Shown: one piece after another, positions 1 to 12,784 of the stretch
Position numbering within the stretch: the stretch's first letter is position 1
Layout of the letters: every line of letters begins with the position of its first letter
Origin: Owenia fusiformis
Taxonomy: Eukaryota > Annelida > Polychaeta > Sabellida > Oweniidae
Assembly: GCA_903813345.2 (NCBI GenBank)
Contig: CAIIXF020000005.1
Span: forward strand, 17,919,375 to 17,983,374
Length of the DNA: 64,000 nt
Direction of reading: 5' to 3'
Program-made: the position numbers and the translations under genes
The notes under the pieces: model-generated
Databases searched by the model: none
Told to the model about the DNA's origin: nothing
The model's input: only the letters and a program-made list of their open reading frames with translations

Positions 1-197
1 GTGAATAATGGGAATGCATTCACTCCAGATCAAAATTATAAAAATAACTGACATGAAGATAATAGAACAAACTGTATATTAAAGGCTAGTTTTCAATTCA
101 ACTTGTGATGTCTATGGATTCACCCACTAGTCTGTCCTTCAGCCTAAGAAATCCTTGGCCTCAAGTCGGAAGAACAGAATATCAGCAAAACATCCAT

Positions 198-289
198 CAT
201 TTTTCAAAAATATCACTTATATCCACTCATGGATATCACTCGCGAAGATATCAATATCCACTCATGGATATAAGTGATATTTTTTCAAA
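198..289. repeat. Inverted repeat with internal direct repeat
   Basis: AATATCACTTATATCCA on the left is answered by its reverse complement TGGATATAAGTGATATT on the right. Between them the 18-bp phrase ATATCCACTCATGGATAT occurs twice in direct orientation. This is either a small hairpin or the two ends of a tiny fold-back element. Confidence 0.6.
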
Positions 290-724
290 GCCATAGGATA
301 TTCCTATAATATTAAAACTGCCATTTGTCTATTTCATAGTTGTCCAATTTTGTAACTTATACCATTGGTCAGGACTTTTACTTTTTCCTTGTTCAAATGT
401 TGGCCTACCATTTGTAATAGGTATCTAGAAATGTAATGTGTTCTTTGTGTTTATGAGGCACTTACATGCTGGAGAATCATCATTTTATGTGATATTCAGT
501 CTCTTGAGACATGAGTACTATAAGGTTATTTGAGCACTATAAAGGCTCATCGTCAGCTAAAATGTCACATATGCTCAGTGTAATAAAAGTCTTCATGTCT
601 ACTGTTTGAGCTTTTTTGATAGGGTTTTATACCTTAAAATACATCTCTGGTTGATCAGTTATGAACGATTCAATAACTGATAGGCTTATTCAAAATCAAG
701 CTCAATGTCAGTAAAAAAAGATAT

Positions 725-913
725 ATAGGTTATTTACTGGGAGGGATTGAATATGGGTTTTATTCCGAGGGACAATATGATATTGACCGAAGGGTGATAT
801 GATATTGACCGAGGGAGCGCAGCGACCGAGTGTCAATATCATATTTCCCAAGGTCAATATCATATTTTCCGAGGAATGAAACCCATATTCAATCCCGACC
901 AGAAATAACCTAT
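725..913. repeat. Fold-back element with ~60-bp arms
   Basis: The left arm starts ATAGGTTATTT and runs through GGATTGAATATGGGTTT and a CAATATGATATTGACC block. The right arm reads the same in reverse complement, ending AAATAACCTAT. The loop carries GAGCGCAGCGACCGAG. No coding capacity was seen. Confidence 0.7.
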
Positions 914-1017
914 TTATTCCATAATACATTCCTCTAAAATGTCACATTTTGAAAATGCTTTTATCAATTAGCTAAGGTTAAAAATAACAGGAAAACCAAA
1001 AATAGGTTAATATTTTC

Positions 1018-1135
1018 CAATACAATTTTTTTACCGGGGACAATACGATTTTTTCATGTAATACGCTCCAATACGATTTTCTTCCCGGGGACAATACGAT
1101 TTTTTCATGTAATACGATTCAATACGATTTTTATT
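1018..1135. repeat. Two-copy tandem repeat, unit ~63 bp
   Basis: The phrase CCGGGGACAATACGATTTTT followed by TCATGTAATACG occurs twice about 63 bp apart, with extra CAATACGATTTT copies between and after. It lies next to the fold-back element and may be part of the same decayed transposon. Confidence 0.6.
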
Positions 1136-1565
1136 CCTTCATATTTCCCTGGGAAAACAGTAGTATTATGGAATAATGACATTTATAAGCCCGTATTCCC
1201 AATATTACATATAGAGATTATCCTATATGAGGTTCAGGATATTGGGATTATCCCAAGGCCAATATAATATATCTGCCCGAGGGCCGTAGGTTTATCCCAT
1301 ACCAATCACATTGTTCAATTGGCCACAGTTCAGAAACTTTGCAACCAACTGTGGAATTATTTTAAAATATTCATGTCCAGTTTTGTATTCTTGTCCGTAG
1401 CCAGATTTTCCTGTTCAAATCTATGATTATTAACGGGGCATACTACACCTTCCCTTCTTTAAAGCATCAAACAGATCGCGATTGTCTGCGTTTTTCTCCA
1501 TTGTCTTTTACAGTATGCGAATGTTACAAAAAAAGAACCAATACGAAAACAGCGATTATGACGTA

Positions 1566-1592
1566 GCGGGCAGATATACTATATCTGCCCGC
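1566..1592. repeat. 27-bp near-perfect palindrome
   Basis: GCGGGCAGATATA is followed by one central C and then its exact reverse complement. A further half copy (TATATCTGCCCGC) lies about 20 bp downstream and a related CTGCCCG lies near 1270. It could form a cruciform. It is probably a transposon subterminal motif. Confidence 0.7.
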
Positions 1593-2434
1593 TCGAAGCG
1601 GGACGTAAAGCTATATCTGCCCGCTGATGAAAATATAAGTTTTTACAAACCGGCTTTATGTACCTGTAACACGTCCAAGTATGGGATAAATGTCTATACA
1701 TGTATTTATAGGGTGTTTCATAACGACCCCTTCCCCTGAATAAAGCATTATTCAATTCTTGACTAACCGGTCAAATATGACATGATTGATCATTGGGAAT
1801 GAATGAAGTTGAAAATAAGTTTGCAACAATATGGCCAAACATTTTGAACACCTCAAAAGATGTACATTCTCTTCAATTTCTGGCACAATGTTTTTTATAA
1901 TCAAGTCAAACTTCAGCTTTCTCCCAAGACTTGTACGATTATTAATTCCCAGCTATATGCATTAGTCTCATATTACCTCCTTCCAAATTACTCTGTTTGT
2001 ATATTGTACAATGCATGTATGAATATTTTGCTTAGATTCTTTATATTGATCACTGGTATTTCAGTCATCATTTAATTCATATTTTTAATTATACGTCATA
2101 TGCCTATGCTGTTAATAACATTAATTGGTGTATGATTCCATGCATAGGTCAGCATTGTTTGTGAAAATCTTAGATCACAACAATGTTATTTTGCATGGGG
2201 TTAGCTGTATTTTATTTCAAATGATTGCTTCGCTCCCGCTAATCAATATTGCTTTGAAAGAGATGAAAGAACCTTTGGGATGTGACTAATCAACATATAC
2301 ATGTTTGTAATAGTGAATGTATGAGTCTACAATGGATTAGTATTGTCTCAATTAGTAATAAACCATCCTCTTTATTCATTGGAAGTTTGGTTCTGAGACT
2401 TCAGAATTGGGAAGAAGGCTTAGAGATATGAATA

Positions 2435-2616
2435 TACAGTAAAACATGTCTACTCTGAACGCTATTAGGATCGGCCAAAAGTGTTTGGATTGGCAGGTAT
2501 TCACATATCAGATTTAATTATATGGAGTCTATGTCAGATTTAAATTGGCACCAGAATGTGTTCACATTGAGAGGTGTTCAAATAAAAAGATGTTCAGATA
2601 TACAAGTTTCACTGTA
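2435..2616. mobile_element. 182-bp MITE, TACAGTAAAAC family
   Basis: The ends are imperfect inverted repeats: TACAGTAAAACATGT on the left, and TACAGTGAAACTTGT when the right end is read in reverse complement. Inside it repeats phrases such as TGTTCACATTGAGAGGTGTTC. There is no open reading frame. Related ends occur near 8839, 9206, 14990, 32648 and 33530. Confidence 0.6.
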
Positions 2617-3153
2617 CATAACATATTGAAACATTGTCTCAGCTATAGATAAAAACACCCTTATCTCTTCAAATGGTTTCGCTATAAAAAACATGTCTGC
2701 CTTCAATTGTCCTATAGTATAAGTGGTATCTCGAAAGCTTGTCTGTTTTCAAAATGGCTGCCATTTTATTTTATTCTGAGCACTTTAATCATGTAAGACT
2801 TGTGGTTCTATTTGTATAAGTATGTGATAATCATCTGTATGAACTTTATGAAATCTATTATTGCTCTGCTAGAATCGTGAACCATTGAGTTTTTGTTATC
2901 ATTAACTGTCTTGAAAGGTGAATATAGTCTCACAAACTCATATTACCAATATGTATATAGAAATGATTCCAAGGAGAAAATTTTGATAAAGGTGAAATTA
3001 TTTCCTGTACTAAAAAATCTTGTTTTTTCTGAACTTATTTATTCTATTGTCTCAGTTATCTCAAATGGATACCTGCTTTCATCTTGCATATGGTTTATAG
3101 GTTGTTAAGATTCTTTGATGCCACTTTTTTAAAATTCATTTTTCTGTTTTAAT
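2617..3153. other. Unassigned AT-rich stretch
   Basis: No gene, RNA gene or clear repeat was recognised here. A short open frame near 2893 has no motif. Confidence 0.4.
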
Positions 3154-3737
3154 TAGGGCCGTGCCATTCGACCGGAATCGGTCCGAACCGCGGACTTTTG
3201 TTAAAATACCGGAATTCGGAATTTTAATATCATGTTCCGAAGGGTTTCGGAACAATATCGGACCCTTACCTTAGTACTTGCTTTGAATCGTTAATATCCG
3301 TGACCATTGTTCCTCCAGTGATGTTTTCCTTCAAACTACATCCAATTTGCATGTGTATTACTCGCATAAACAAAATAAATAGCGGAGAAATCAACAGAAA
3401 TCAAGTTGATTTCGTTTCAAAACTTTTTCAATTACGCATGCGCATTATGGTCAGAGCAGCCGGAAGTGAAAACAAGTAGAAAAAAGATCGAATTTTCTCT
3501 CTTTTTACAGATTTTAGAGTCTATTTCTTTCGTAAAAACATTCAAACTTGCTTGACAGGAAAGGTAAGTGTTAACCTGACAAACTTGGACGACGATATCG
3601 TCATGATCGCCGTCGAACTCACTCATACATAATTATTTTCATTTGTGAACCAAAAGGGGTTCCGAAAGTTCCGATTCCGTGAGACCAAGTTCCGGTTCCG
3701 ATTCCGAACCGTCCGAACCGGTTCCGGCACAGCCCTA
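3154..3737. mobile_element. 584-bp non-autonomous hAT-like element
   Basis: It starts TAGGGCCGTGCC and ends, in reverse complement, TAGGGCTGTGCCGG, with further subterminal CCGAACCG/CGGTTCGG motifs. It is flanked by an exact 8-bp duplication, GTTTTAAT, at 3146-3153 and 3738-3745. An 8-bp duplication with TAGGG-type ends is typical of hAT transposons. There is no transposase inside, so it would need one supplied in trans. Confidence 0.8.
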
Positions 3738-4084
3738 GTTTTAATTCAAAATCAAGACCAGCAATATAGATTTTTTCGGGGAGCTTCCTTTGCTGATAAT
3801 GACTTCTGATGAATTATTCAATCAATATAGCAAATCTGTTTTTTACTGGAAAGATTCATACCCATCATATCACACTATACTGTACTCTAGTCTCTATAAG
3901 ATAATACCAGACTGATTGATTATACATACTAATGTAGTATGTAGACTATAATGTATTACATCTGAGCATGATGTCTGTCCAGCGCAATATGCGATATGAC
4001 ACCTTTCATATTCATTATAGAATGTTACGATGGACACTTGTTAAGACTGCATTGGTGACTGGATATTTTCAGTTGGACCTCATT

Positions 4085-4275
4085 TGTTTTCAAGAAGGTG
4101 CAAGTTTATTTTCAAAATCTCAAGTAGGTACAAGCCTATTTTCAAAATCCCAAATAGTTGCAAGCCTATTTTCAAAATCTCAAAGAGGTGCAAGTCTATT
4201 TTCAAAATCTCAAGTAGGTACAAGCCTATTTTCAAAATCCCAAGTTGGTTTTCAAAATCTCAAATAGGTACAAGC
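4085..4275. repeat. 30-bp minisatellite, left part
   Basis: About six units of CAAGCCTATTTTCAAAATCT-type sequence joined by CAAGTAGGTA. The unit is 30 bp, so one frame stays open by chance and reads as a repeated ten-residue peptide. The array was split by the hAT insertion at 4276 and resumes at 7646. Confidence 0.85.
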
Positions 4276-7200
4276 TAGAGCTCTGATCGAAATGGAATCT
4301 GATGTCGACATGTCGAAGCCCAAGGTCGACGACAGTATCGACTGTCGGAATTAAATCTCCACAAAAAATCGGCAGAGAAAAAAACCCAAAATAGTTAACT
4401 TAGATTTTACTTCCGGTAAAAAATCAGCATACATTGTCTACCCCGACTCCTCGCATGTAATGTATATTGATATTATAGATTAATATTGATATACGTATGT
4501 ATGTTAGAGATCGAGAAGTAAATAAACAAACTTTGAATACGAACCTCCATTGTTATTGTTCTGCTACTTACACTTCCGGTGGATCCTGCTCGTCCCGTTG
4601 CAGCACTTCGAATAGCCCAGTAGCCATGCAAGCCAAAGCCACACACGAATCTCATTTTTCAAAACAACAATACATACGTTTACTAACATATCAATTTATT
4701 ACTATCCACTGAATCCAGTTAATGTTCTATCATGGACATTATTAGCTTTTTCATTTAAAGTTCTTGTAGAGAAAGATTAATTGGTTGAGTGTGTCAGGGT
4801 CCATGCTAGCACGTCGTTTACTCATTAAATTCCCAGCAGTTGAGAAAACCCTCTCACTAGCAACCGAGGTTGCAGGGATGCAGAGGTAACGTGCTACAAG
4901 AGTTGGTAGGTATTTGTAAGACACCCTCCTTGCACCCCACCAGTCAAGAGGATGGTCATCCTGTCTTGGTGAATCTTCAGCCAAGTATTTATCAACTTCG
5001 TTGTTGATCCTATCCTCTTCACTGATGTTTGCAGGGGGTGGTGAATTAATGGCCTTTACAAAAAGCACATCTGACAAAGATGTATGGGAAAGTGGCAGGG
5101 GATCTACTTCTAATTTAACTGGGAGGGGTTCTGATTTGACTGTTGGCACTTGGGGTTGGGCTTGGGCTACTGCTGCAAGAGCTTCATTTACAACTCTCTT
5201 TCTTACATCTTGTTTTGAATCAATTGAGTCCCAATGGTCCAATTTGAATCGGGGATCTAGGAATGTACTTATTTGCAGTGCATGTTGTTGATTATCATCA
5301 TCGTAACGTTTCAAGAGGTCTTCCCTGATAGCTTTCTTAGCATTTGCGATCAAGACAGAGTCATCACCATTAGCCAGTGTGAAAACATCTAAAAAATGAT
5401 AGAATTGGTAATGTGACAAGATATAATAGGCCTACTAACTAACTTACATTCATAAGAGATTGTAATATGGCTATAATTGGAACCAATCTTACCTAAGAAC
5501 GCTTTCAACATTGGGAGAATAAGACTTATTGTAGGGGACTTCTCTGATGATACCATCACAGTCGCCACCTCAAATGGTCCAAGTAGGGTTACCAATCCCT
5601 CACAGTTCTTGATTTCGGTATCAGTGAGAACAAGATGTTGAAGTTTCGACTCATACAGAACAGACACGATGGCAGGAAATATTTTGAGTAGCCTCTTGAT
5701 CATGTAATAAGCTGAATTCCAGCGTGTTTCTACATCTTGTAGAACCTTGAGCTCCTAGAAACGCGATTTCAAATATCTAAGCACAAACACCAAATGGAAA
5801 AGACTAATAAAAACCTTTAAGAAACCCAGCAATAAAAGCAAACTACGTGTAAACCTGTCAAAAGAAAAATAGACCCTATGTATCCCAAAACCATGATCTA
5901 ATCATTCAAATTATATATAAGACTAATATTATTTTTGATAGTATAATATATTTTTCAGGCTTACCAATTTTACAAGTAATAGACAGACTAATATACACTT
6001 AATTACAAACCTCGAGTTCCAACTGTTGTTCTGCTTGAAGCAGCTTGGTAGTCTTCTGGGCAGATTGCTTAAAAACTGCCACAATTTTCCTACATTTTCC
6101 AACGAGGAAAGACACCTCCCTCACCCCCAGACATTGCCCCACTGCCAGGTTCATCGTGTGGGCAAAACACCCGATGTGCAACAAATCAGTTATTGACACA
6201 GCTTTTACAATGTTTTTGGCGTTGTCAGTTACACAAACGGGGTCTTTAAGATGCCATTCAGAAATAGTAGCTTCTAAATGAGTAGAGAGATTCTCAGCTG
6301 TATGCCTTTCACTGGAACTTACTGTCTCAAGGACCCTTGCTTCCAATTTGAACGTTTCTACATCAATAAAGTGAACTGTGTAAGTGATGAAACTAACTGT
6401 AGCAATAGATTGCCATGCATCTGTTGTTATTGCATGTCGAAATGCCCTCTTCAATTCTCCTTCTACCTTTGCCTTTGTGTCATAAAACATAGGTAGGATG
6501 AATTTTTCATACACATAGCGGGAACTTGGCACGGAGTAGCGTGGTTCAACTGTTTCCATCAATCTTCTAAATCCAGATCCCTCTACAACACTAATTGGCC
6601 GACCATCCAGCACAATGAATTCTGCCACCGCTTTTGTAATACTTGTACTACGCATTGACTTAATGTCCATTTTAGCTTCCTTGCGCTTAGCAACATCAAG
6701 TAGGGTAAGTTGCTTTGCAGGTGTAGCACTAGTCTGGGGTGTGCTAACACAAGCTGTTGGATGTATGGTACTATAATGATACCGCTCCAGGTGGGACTGC
6801 ATTGTGGATGTGTTACCTGAATAAGGACACATCTTCTCGCAGTGGTGACACTTAGTAGACTTCTTGTCTTTAGATATGTCAAAATGTTTCCATACAATTG
6901 ATCTTTTTTTCCCCAACGCATTTTTGGGGAAGAAAAGTTTGGGTGGAGGTTGTTCAGGGGGAGGAGTGATATTTTCAGGTGGAGGAGGGATATTTAAGTC
7001 CTCTATGTTGAGTGATACTTCAGCCTCTGCCATACCTGAGATGAACAAAAACGATCTAAAATAAACAAATACCGCAACAGGCAAATATGGTGTTGTGATC
7101 AGGGTTAGATTGGCTAGGTGCTGCAAGTGCAAATCGGTCGGAATTTCAAGCACCAAACAAATGTGATTTCAGTCGGAGAATTATTCTGATTATCATGAGT

Positions 7201-7645
7201 ATCTGGCAGTATTAAGGCCTTAGTTGTGTTTGAAGTTTCGAAATAAAATATCTCTGGGGAGTAATCTTTAACACGGTTTGTAATTCTAGTTAAAACTTTG
7301 TGAGAATATTAACGGAATTGAATAAAATGACTTACCGTTCCGATCAGAGACGACGATTCGATACAGACGACTTCTCGAGATCGAAAACGAGACGAGATGT
7401 GAAACGAGAATATAGAATTAAAATGGGGGAAAAACAAAATATTTAAATTCGCTGTAAATTCTGTTAGATAATGCAACCATTATCTCAACAAGAGTGATAA
7501 AAGTATGTTGGGAAATTAAGGTATGTTCTTTGTTTATCATCGTATTATTTCTATGTCGTTCTATGTCGACCTTGGACGCTTATGTCGATGTCGAAGTGAC
7601 ATTTCGATCGCCAATCGACGATTCCGACAAATGATCAGAGCTCTA
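4276..7645 (-). mobile_element. Complete 3.37-kb hAT transposon
   Basis: Both ends read TAGAGCTCTGATC as inverted repeats. The element is flanked by an exact 8-bp target duplication, GTACAAGC (4268-4275 and 7646-7653), copied from the 30-bp minisatellite it landed in. It encodes a three-exon ZBED-type transposase on the minus strand that reads without a break. Exact duplications, matching ends and an intact gene suggest a fairly recent insertion and possible autonomy. Activity cannot be judged from one copy. Confidence 0.88.
4751..7033 (-). CDS. hAT family (ZBED-like) transposase, 3 exons
   Basis: The exons are 7033-6011, 5754-5493 and 5388-4751. All junctions are GT-AG and in phase, giving about 640 residues. 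I chose the methionine at 7033 (MAEAEV) because the longer open frame upstream has no conserved sequence. A proline-rich leader is followed by a BED zinc finger (C62, C65, H81, H86 with WKHF before it). The RNase H-like core follows: an aspartate in TTDAWQS near residue 200, another in CVTDNAKNIV, and the FAHTMNLAV motif. The RWNSAYYM block begins exon 2. The C-terminal hAT dimerisation domain includes PATSVASERVFSTAGN, which carries the usual catalytic glutamate, and ends in LNQLIFLYKNFK. The family cuts and pastes its own element by binding the terminal repeats. Domesticated ZBED genes look similar, but the flanking TIRs and target duplication argue for a resident transposon. Confidence 0.88.
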
Positions 7646-7850
7646 GTACAAGCCTACTTTCAAAATTTCAAGTAGATACAACCTTATTTTCAAAGTCCCA
7701 AGTAGGTGCAAGCCTATTTTCAAAACCTCAAGTAGGTACAAGCCTATTTTCAAAACCTCAAATAAGTGCAAGCCTATTTTCAAAAGTTCAAGTGAGTACA
7801 AACCTATTTTCAAAACCTCAACTAGGTAGAAGCCTGTTTAGCCTGTCTAG
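7646..7850. repeat. 30-bp minisatellite, right part
   Basis: This continues the array at 4085-4275, with about seven units of CAAGCCTATTTTCAAAACCTC type. The two halves were one array before the hAT insertion. Confidence 0.85.
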
Positions 7851-8838
7851 CCTATTTTTAATGACATCTGTGATGTTCCATTCAGCATGCTTACAAAGTA
7901 TACATGGTAGTAAATGTATTCGGTAGAATATAACAAATTCAACTGTGACTTTAGAGTCATAATTTGTCCTCGAACAATATAATACCTTAAAGAATGCATT
8001 GATCCCAGTGGTACACTTTAATCCATTGGTTGGGAGTTACAATAGCAGAGGAGGGAGTATGAGACATGATATGAGAAAGCATCTATTGGCAAATATGACC
8101 AGTTTGATATTAGTCATCCACAGTGTGATGGTTGTTCCTGTGAAGTACACTGTTTCTAGAATATACCTCAAATTACTGCATAATTTATTTGCTAAGTGCA
8201 TATTCTAGCATATGACACCCCTGGGTGCTGTTCTTTATGCAAGACATAAAATATTATACAGTACCCTCTATAGACAAATGGATTTGTTGTACCTGACAAG
8301 ATACATCTAAATGGTGTTCTTTTATTGCTATGGAAAAGGGAAAATAGCCCTTTAAAATAAAGTTGCATGACAATACAGAATACTCACATGTGTATATGAT
8401 AACGATGATTTCGTAATCACAAAAATTGGTATGGTTCATGTGTATTATTACAAAAGCATGTGTATTGTTACAATAACATGTGTTTCGTTATGTAACAATG
8501 GCATTGGCTTTGCAATTGAGGTAAATCAGTATCACATCAGGTATACCATAAGAATATGATTTAGTAATTTTATTCCTGATAACAGATAAATTTCAAACCT
8601 GGATCTAGCGGTGTGTTTGTTAGTGTAACACAGAGTATATTTATATGAATCAGATTTGACTTGCTAATTAAAGAAAGCCCTTCTATATTCATAAACATTC
8701 TTCATTATATCAACAGCATATTAATATCTTGTAGAATATCGCAACCCTTATAGTCTGACTCTCTATTAACACATCTGGATATGATTTTATATAATTCTTC
8801 ATACAAAGAGCAAGCCATTCTGCTTTATTGATCAAGAG

Positions 8839-9028
8839 TACAGTAAAATTTGTATAGCGAACACACCCCTAATCTGAACTACACACAAATGTGAACACTT
8901 TTTCGGCCCCATTTCTCTTAATCTGCCTTTGATTATCATTACTGAAAAACATCAAAATGTGAAAACCTGCATATTTGAACACTTTTACAAGATCCCAGTT
9001 GTGTTCAGATTAGACAGGTTTTGCTGTA
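8839..9028. mobile_element. 190-bp MITE, TACAGTAAAA family
   Basis: The left end is TACAGTAAAATTTGTATAGC. The right end in reverse complement is TACAGCAAAACCTGTCTAATC-like. Internal phrases such as GTGAACACTTTTTCGG resemble the copy at 2435. Confidence 0.55.
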
Positions 9029-9205
9029 GATACATTCACAATGCTAAACTGAGACATTCTAGAAATATGAGTTTGATAGGCAAGGTGTTATAGCTCTAAT
9101 GATGATTATCATATCTTTGTTTATAATGGTTGTTCTATATATAGGAACTTAGATTGGTCTTCAAGCAGGAGTGATACAGTAATTTGGAATATGTGTATAC
9201 TACTG

Positions 9206-9455
9206 TACAGTGAAACCTATGTATCCCAACACCTCTCAAATCAGAACACCACTATTCTAACCAAAAGTGTTGGGATTGACATGTTTCGAGGATGTTTAAC
9301 TTGGAAGGCTATGGCACTTTAAAATGGGCCTAAATAGTGTTCATATTGAGAGGTGTTCACATTAGAGAGATATATAGTACAGTAAAACCTGTCAAATCAG
9401 AATGCTACTGAGACTGTGGAATAGTGTTTGGATTGGCAGGTGTTCACATATATGT
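9206..9455. mobile_element. Degenerate MITE copies, TACAGTAAAA family
   Basis: TACAGTGAAACCTATGTATC at 9206 and TACAGTAAAACCTGTCAAATC at about 9378 are two left-type ends in direct order, each followed by the family's GTGTTCACATT phrases. They are probably two truncated or nested copies. Confidence 0.5.
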
Positions 9456-12379
9456 ATTGAGTTCCTTCCTGAAAAGATTATTGATTCCGTGTAACGTTTT
9501 TTGCCGACTGTTTATTTAGGGGGAGGCTAACATATGAGCTTGTTGTAAGACAACATCAGTTATGGGATATTGATATGTTGCTTTATCTGTTTTATCAACA
9601 CCTCACAACATCATGAAGTTTAGGATGAGATAATCAGTTAAAAGGCAGAGGTGTACCAACAGGTATAAGTCACCGTGGTCATGTTTTGAACTGTAAAATT
9701 GAGTAAAAAGGAGTAAGATGAATGAAAAATAAGATCAACAGACTTGTAGTAAACACTCTAATTTATATAGAAATATAAGAAAATAAGACACTTTATTCAA
9801 ATTTTAAAGAGAAATAAGAAGAATAAACAGAGCAGAGTGACATGTTCAGCGCAAGTTTAGCAGATGTAGATTGTACAACAACACAGCAATTGTGCTCCAG
9901 TTAGAAACTCTAGAACATCAATATTTGCAACACAGAACTAATAATTATCCCAGAATTCTAGCATGTTTTGGCAAGTGATTTCTTGGTCTGTACTTCATCT
10001 CTTTTTGAATAACCGTCTGCAACATATTCTTCTGCTAGATGGGAATGATGAAAAGTGATAACGGTTTCTTCAATTATGAATGTCATTCAGCAGTTGATTC
10101 CCATCTCTCCTGGTAGTCTTTTACACTGGTCTCCCAGTTTATCTATATAGGCTCATATTGTGGTAAAAGATAGGAGAACATGGTACCATAATTTCTTCAA
10201 TAATGATTGACTTTCATCTTGTAGTAGATAGAATCTCTCTTCACTTGCTAGTTTCACTTTTACCAATTTTGTCCCAAAATATGCTTATTTCAAGCAAATA
10301 TTTCTTAGTTTTGAAAAAAAGATGTCTGATTGTTCATCTATCTGTTTGTGTGTCAAGACGATAACTCAAAAGTCAGTCAACAGATTTTGTTCAGATTTAA
10401 TATGCTTATGCCGTATTGCAGAACCTCTACTCATGAAAAGTAACATTGAATTAATATACATATATTCCAAGAAAAGGTTAGAATTCTTTTTGGTAAAATT
10501 AAGAGAGGGTTTGTGAGGAAGCCCCTTCCCCTGAGACCACGTCACTATAGGCTTGCTATAAGGAAAAAGGATCAAAGTCATTTGCTAGACTAGATATTTT
10601 TATTATAACACTAGTATTCACTGAACCAGACAAGTATATAATTTCTTCACTGTATTCGCTCATCTTAGATTTCCAAGCTCTGAACTTTTCATATTGAAAA
10701 TCAAACAGTAATCAGAGAATGTTGGCATACAGTAGCAAGACTCTGGATGACTTATACCAGGTACTACCAAACTATACATCACTGTTAAGTAACATATAAT
10801 AGTGTTGATTCCAGCTGTAATCGTCTTATCATTATGGAGTAGATCCAAGATTCACTATAGTATTTCTTACAGAAATACCTGTCTGCTTTGGATTACTTTT
10901 CTTCATTTCTCAATACAATTTGAAATAACCACCTAATTTCGATGCATTTCTATATAATACAGAGTCTCTACATTGTGTGTGTTTGCTTTATTTCTTGCTA
11001 ATTCCCCTGTTTTCTATGTTAATCTGCATCTTAAATGATGCCCTTTGTGATATTTTACATATGGGTTTAGAATCTCCATGGTCACAACATGCTTCAGTTG
11101 CAATCCAATGAGACTGATAACGAATGTATCCAGGTAAAATTTAATCGCTTCCAGAAAGGCATCCTTCTTTTCGTTCCAAGAAAAATTGGGCCCTGTAACC
11201 ATAAAAATGGTAAAACACAAAAATATAATCAAAGAAGGTATGTACAGTTTGGTGTTCGGCTTTTAACCAGCCATTTTATTATTTCCAGATTTATTGTTTG
11301 TTAGAAATATGATTATGATTAGCCTGAAATACAATACCCTAACGCACAGTTTCTTTCAACACTAAAACAGAGGTGCTAACAAGTATTAATACAAAATGAC
11401 AACAACTCTAATATGTATCTAAATGCCAAGAAAACAGATTCCTCATTGAATTCTTACTAGAAAACAAAGAAAATATGATTGCATGATGTAGTGAAGCAGG
11501 GTCAGACAGGTTGTTATTAACATGGAAATGTTACACTTTGACACCTGGCTAGGTGAAACACTAGGTAGTCTTCTTTTTGGAAAATCGGTGTTGTGTACAG
11601 TTCTTTGTCTTGTTAATTTCATTATTCTCTCCATCTATTGCTTTGGGGGGGGGCTACTTAATATAAGCTTGATTGTTCTGTCTGTATGTTTCATTTGTAT
11701 GATAACGCATTTTGAGACTTGATGCAATGGTCTATCATACAAATGTTTTGTTTTGTCAAGAGGAATACTTATATACTTGTGCTTTCCTGTGCCAGGCTCC
11801 AGTCAAAGAATGAGAAACATGACAATGATTTCCAGTAGCTATCAAATTTACCACAGACTAGGCGATAATTTTAGCATTTATAAACTGCAAAAAATGACAG
11901 TAAATCAATTTTGACTGGTTAGTAATTCAATTTTGATTGGTCAGTAATATAATTTTGATCAGGACATTTGAAATCCGTATGATGCACCCATTTACTACAC
12001 TAACAAGAAGTGAAAAGTGTTATGCCTCCAATTTTTTGTAAATGACATCCAGCTTTGGGGAGGGGTCAGCCATAAGATCTATTTTTGGGTTGGTAACCAT
12101 GACATATATTTCTTCTGTTTGGTAAACCAAATAACAACGTGTGGAAGAGTCGGAAAGTGAAAGAGAAGGGAGAAAGAAATTCCTCTGTCATATTACCCTG
12201 CGTGCAGAGTCTAGTTAAACTACACTCTGCCTAGTAGAAACCATATTACATTTTAGTAGCCCCGACCCCACGACGGGTGCCGGTGACAGTTCGGGTAATA
12301 AATCACTTCTGACCTACGCGCTGACCTTTCTTCCAACAATCAGCGAGCTTGAAGAAACTCGCGCCAAAATAAATTCTGA

Positions 12380-12560
12380 ATTGTCATTGGTCAATTCTGA
12401 GCTTAACAATGACGTCAGAAGGAATGACCATATATAGAACGTCGGTCAAATTTGACCGACGAGCACTGATTGGCGCGGTGAGTTCACAGGTTTATTTTAA
12501 TTTGAAAGAGTGAAGACGGAGCTCTCTTTTAAGAAGTGAAGTCGAACGAATGCAAAGGGT
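12380..12560 (+). promoter_or_regulatory. Candidate promoter with CCAAT, CRE, TATA and palindrome
   Basis: In order: ATTGGTCAA (CCAAT box reversed), TGACGTCA (CRE/ATF site near 12411), CATATATAG (TATA-like, 12429-12437), then a perfect 22-bp palindrome at 12440-12461 whose left half is CGTCGGTCAAA. The region is more GC- and CpG-rich than its surroundings. A possible coding exon follows on the same strand. The alternative is a promoter carried by a transposon, since a similar CCAAT/CRE mix occurs near 52.9 kb. Confidence 0.4.
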
Positions 12561-12784
12561 ACTGTCATATGAAACATATTAGTAGATCAAGATAGGCCTA
12601 AGGTGAAATACTGTCTTCCCAAAATTTTCCTGTCTTGTTCTTGTCTGGAATATCTGTTATCATAGAGTCATTCAGGTTTCTGTATGAAGAGATTGTTGCT
12701 CTTGATGGTCCATAGGGATCAGATCACTAAGAATGCTAATCAATCTTTACTCATCCTTCAGGGAGTCTCTGATCTTCATGTGAT

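Larger units (their letters stand above)
1..2434. other. Gene-free repeat-rich stretch
   Basis: No convincing exon was seen on either strand. The open frames are short, AT-rich and lack conserved motifs. The stretch carries the fold-back and tandem repeats listed separately. Confidence 0.5.
7851..12379. other. Intergenic or intronic stretch with MITE remnants
   Basis: No supported gene. It contains MITE ends near 8839-9455 and one copy of a dispersed ~170-bp repeat at about 9670-9840. Near 10300-10580 there is a piece related to the Helitron-like repeat at 13.3 kb (shared ATAACTCAAA phrase). Confidence 0.45.

Noticed and set aside
3968-4278. Open frames reading as repeated ten-residue peptides
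   Set aside because: They arise because the minisatellite unit is 30 bp, a multiple of three. There is no start context, conservation or splice site, and the array is only a chance frame.
11014-11304. Overlapping frames on both strands with a possible acceptor
   Set aside because: No domain match and no good matching donor; each strand is equally plausible.
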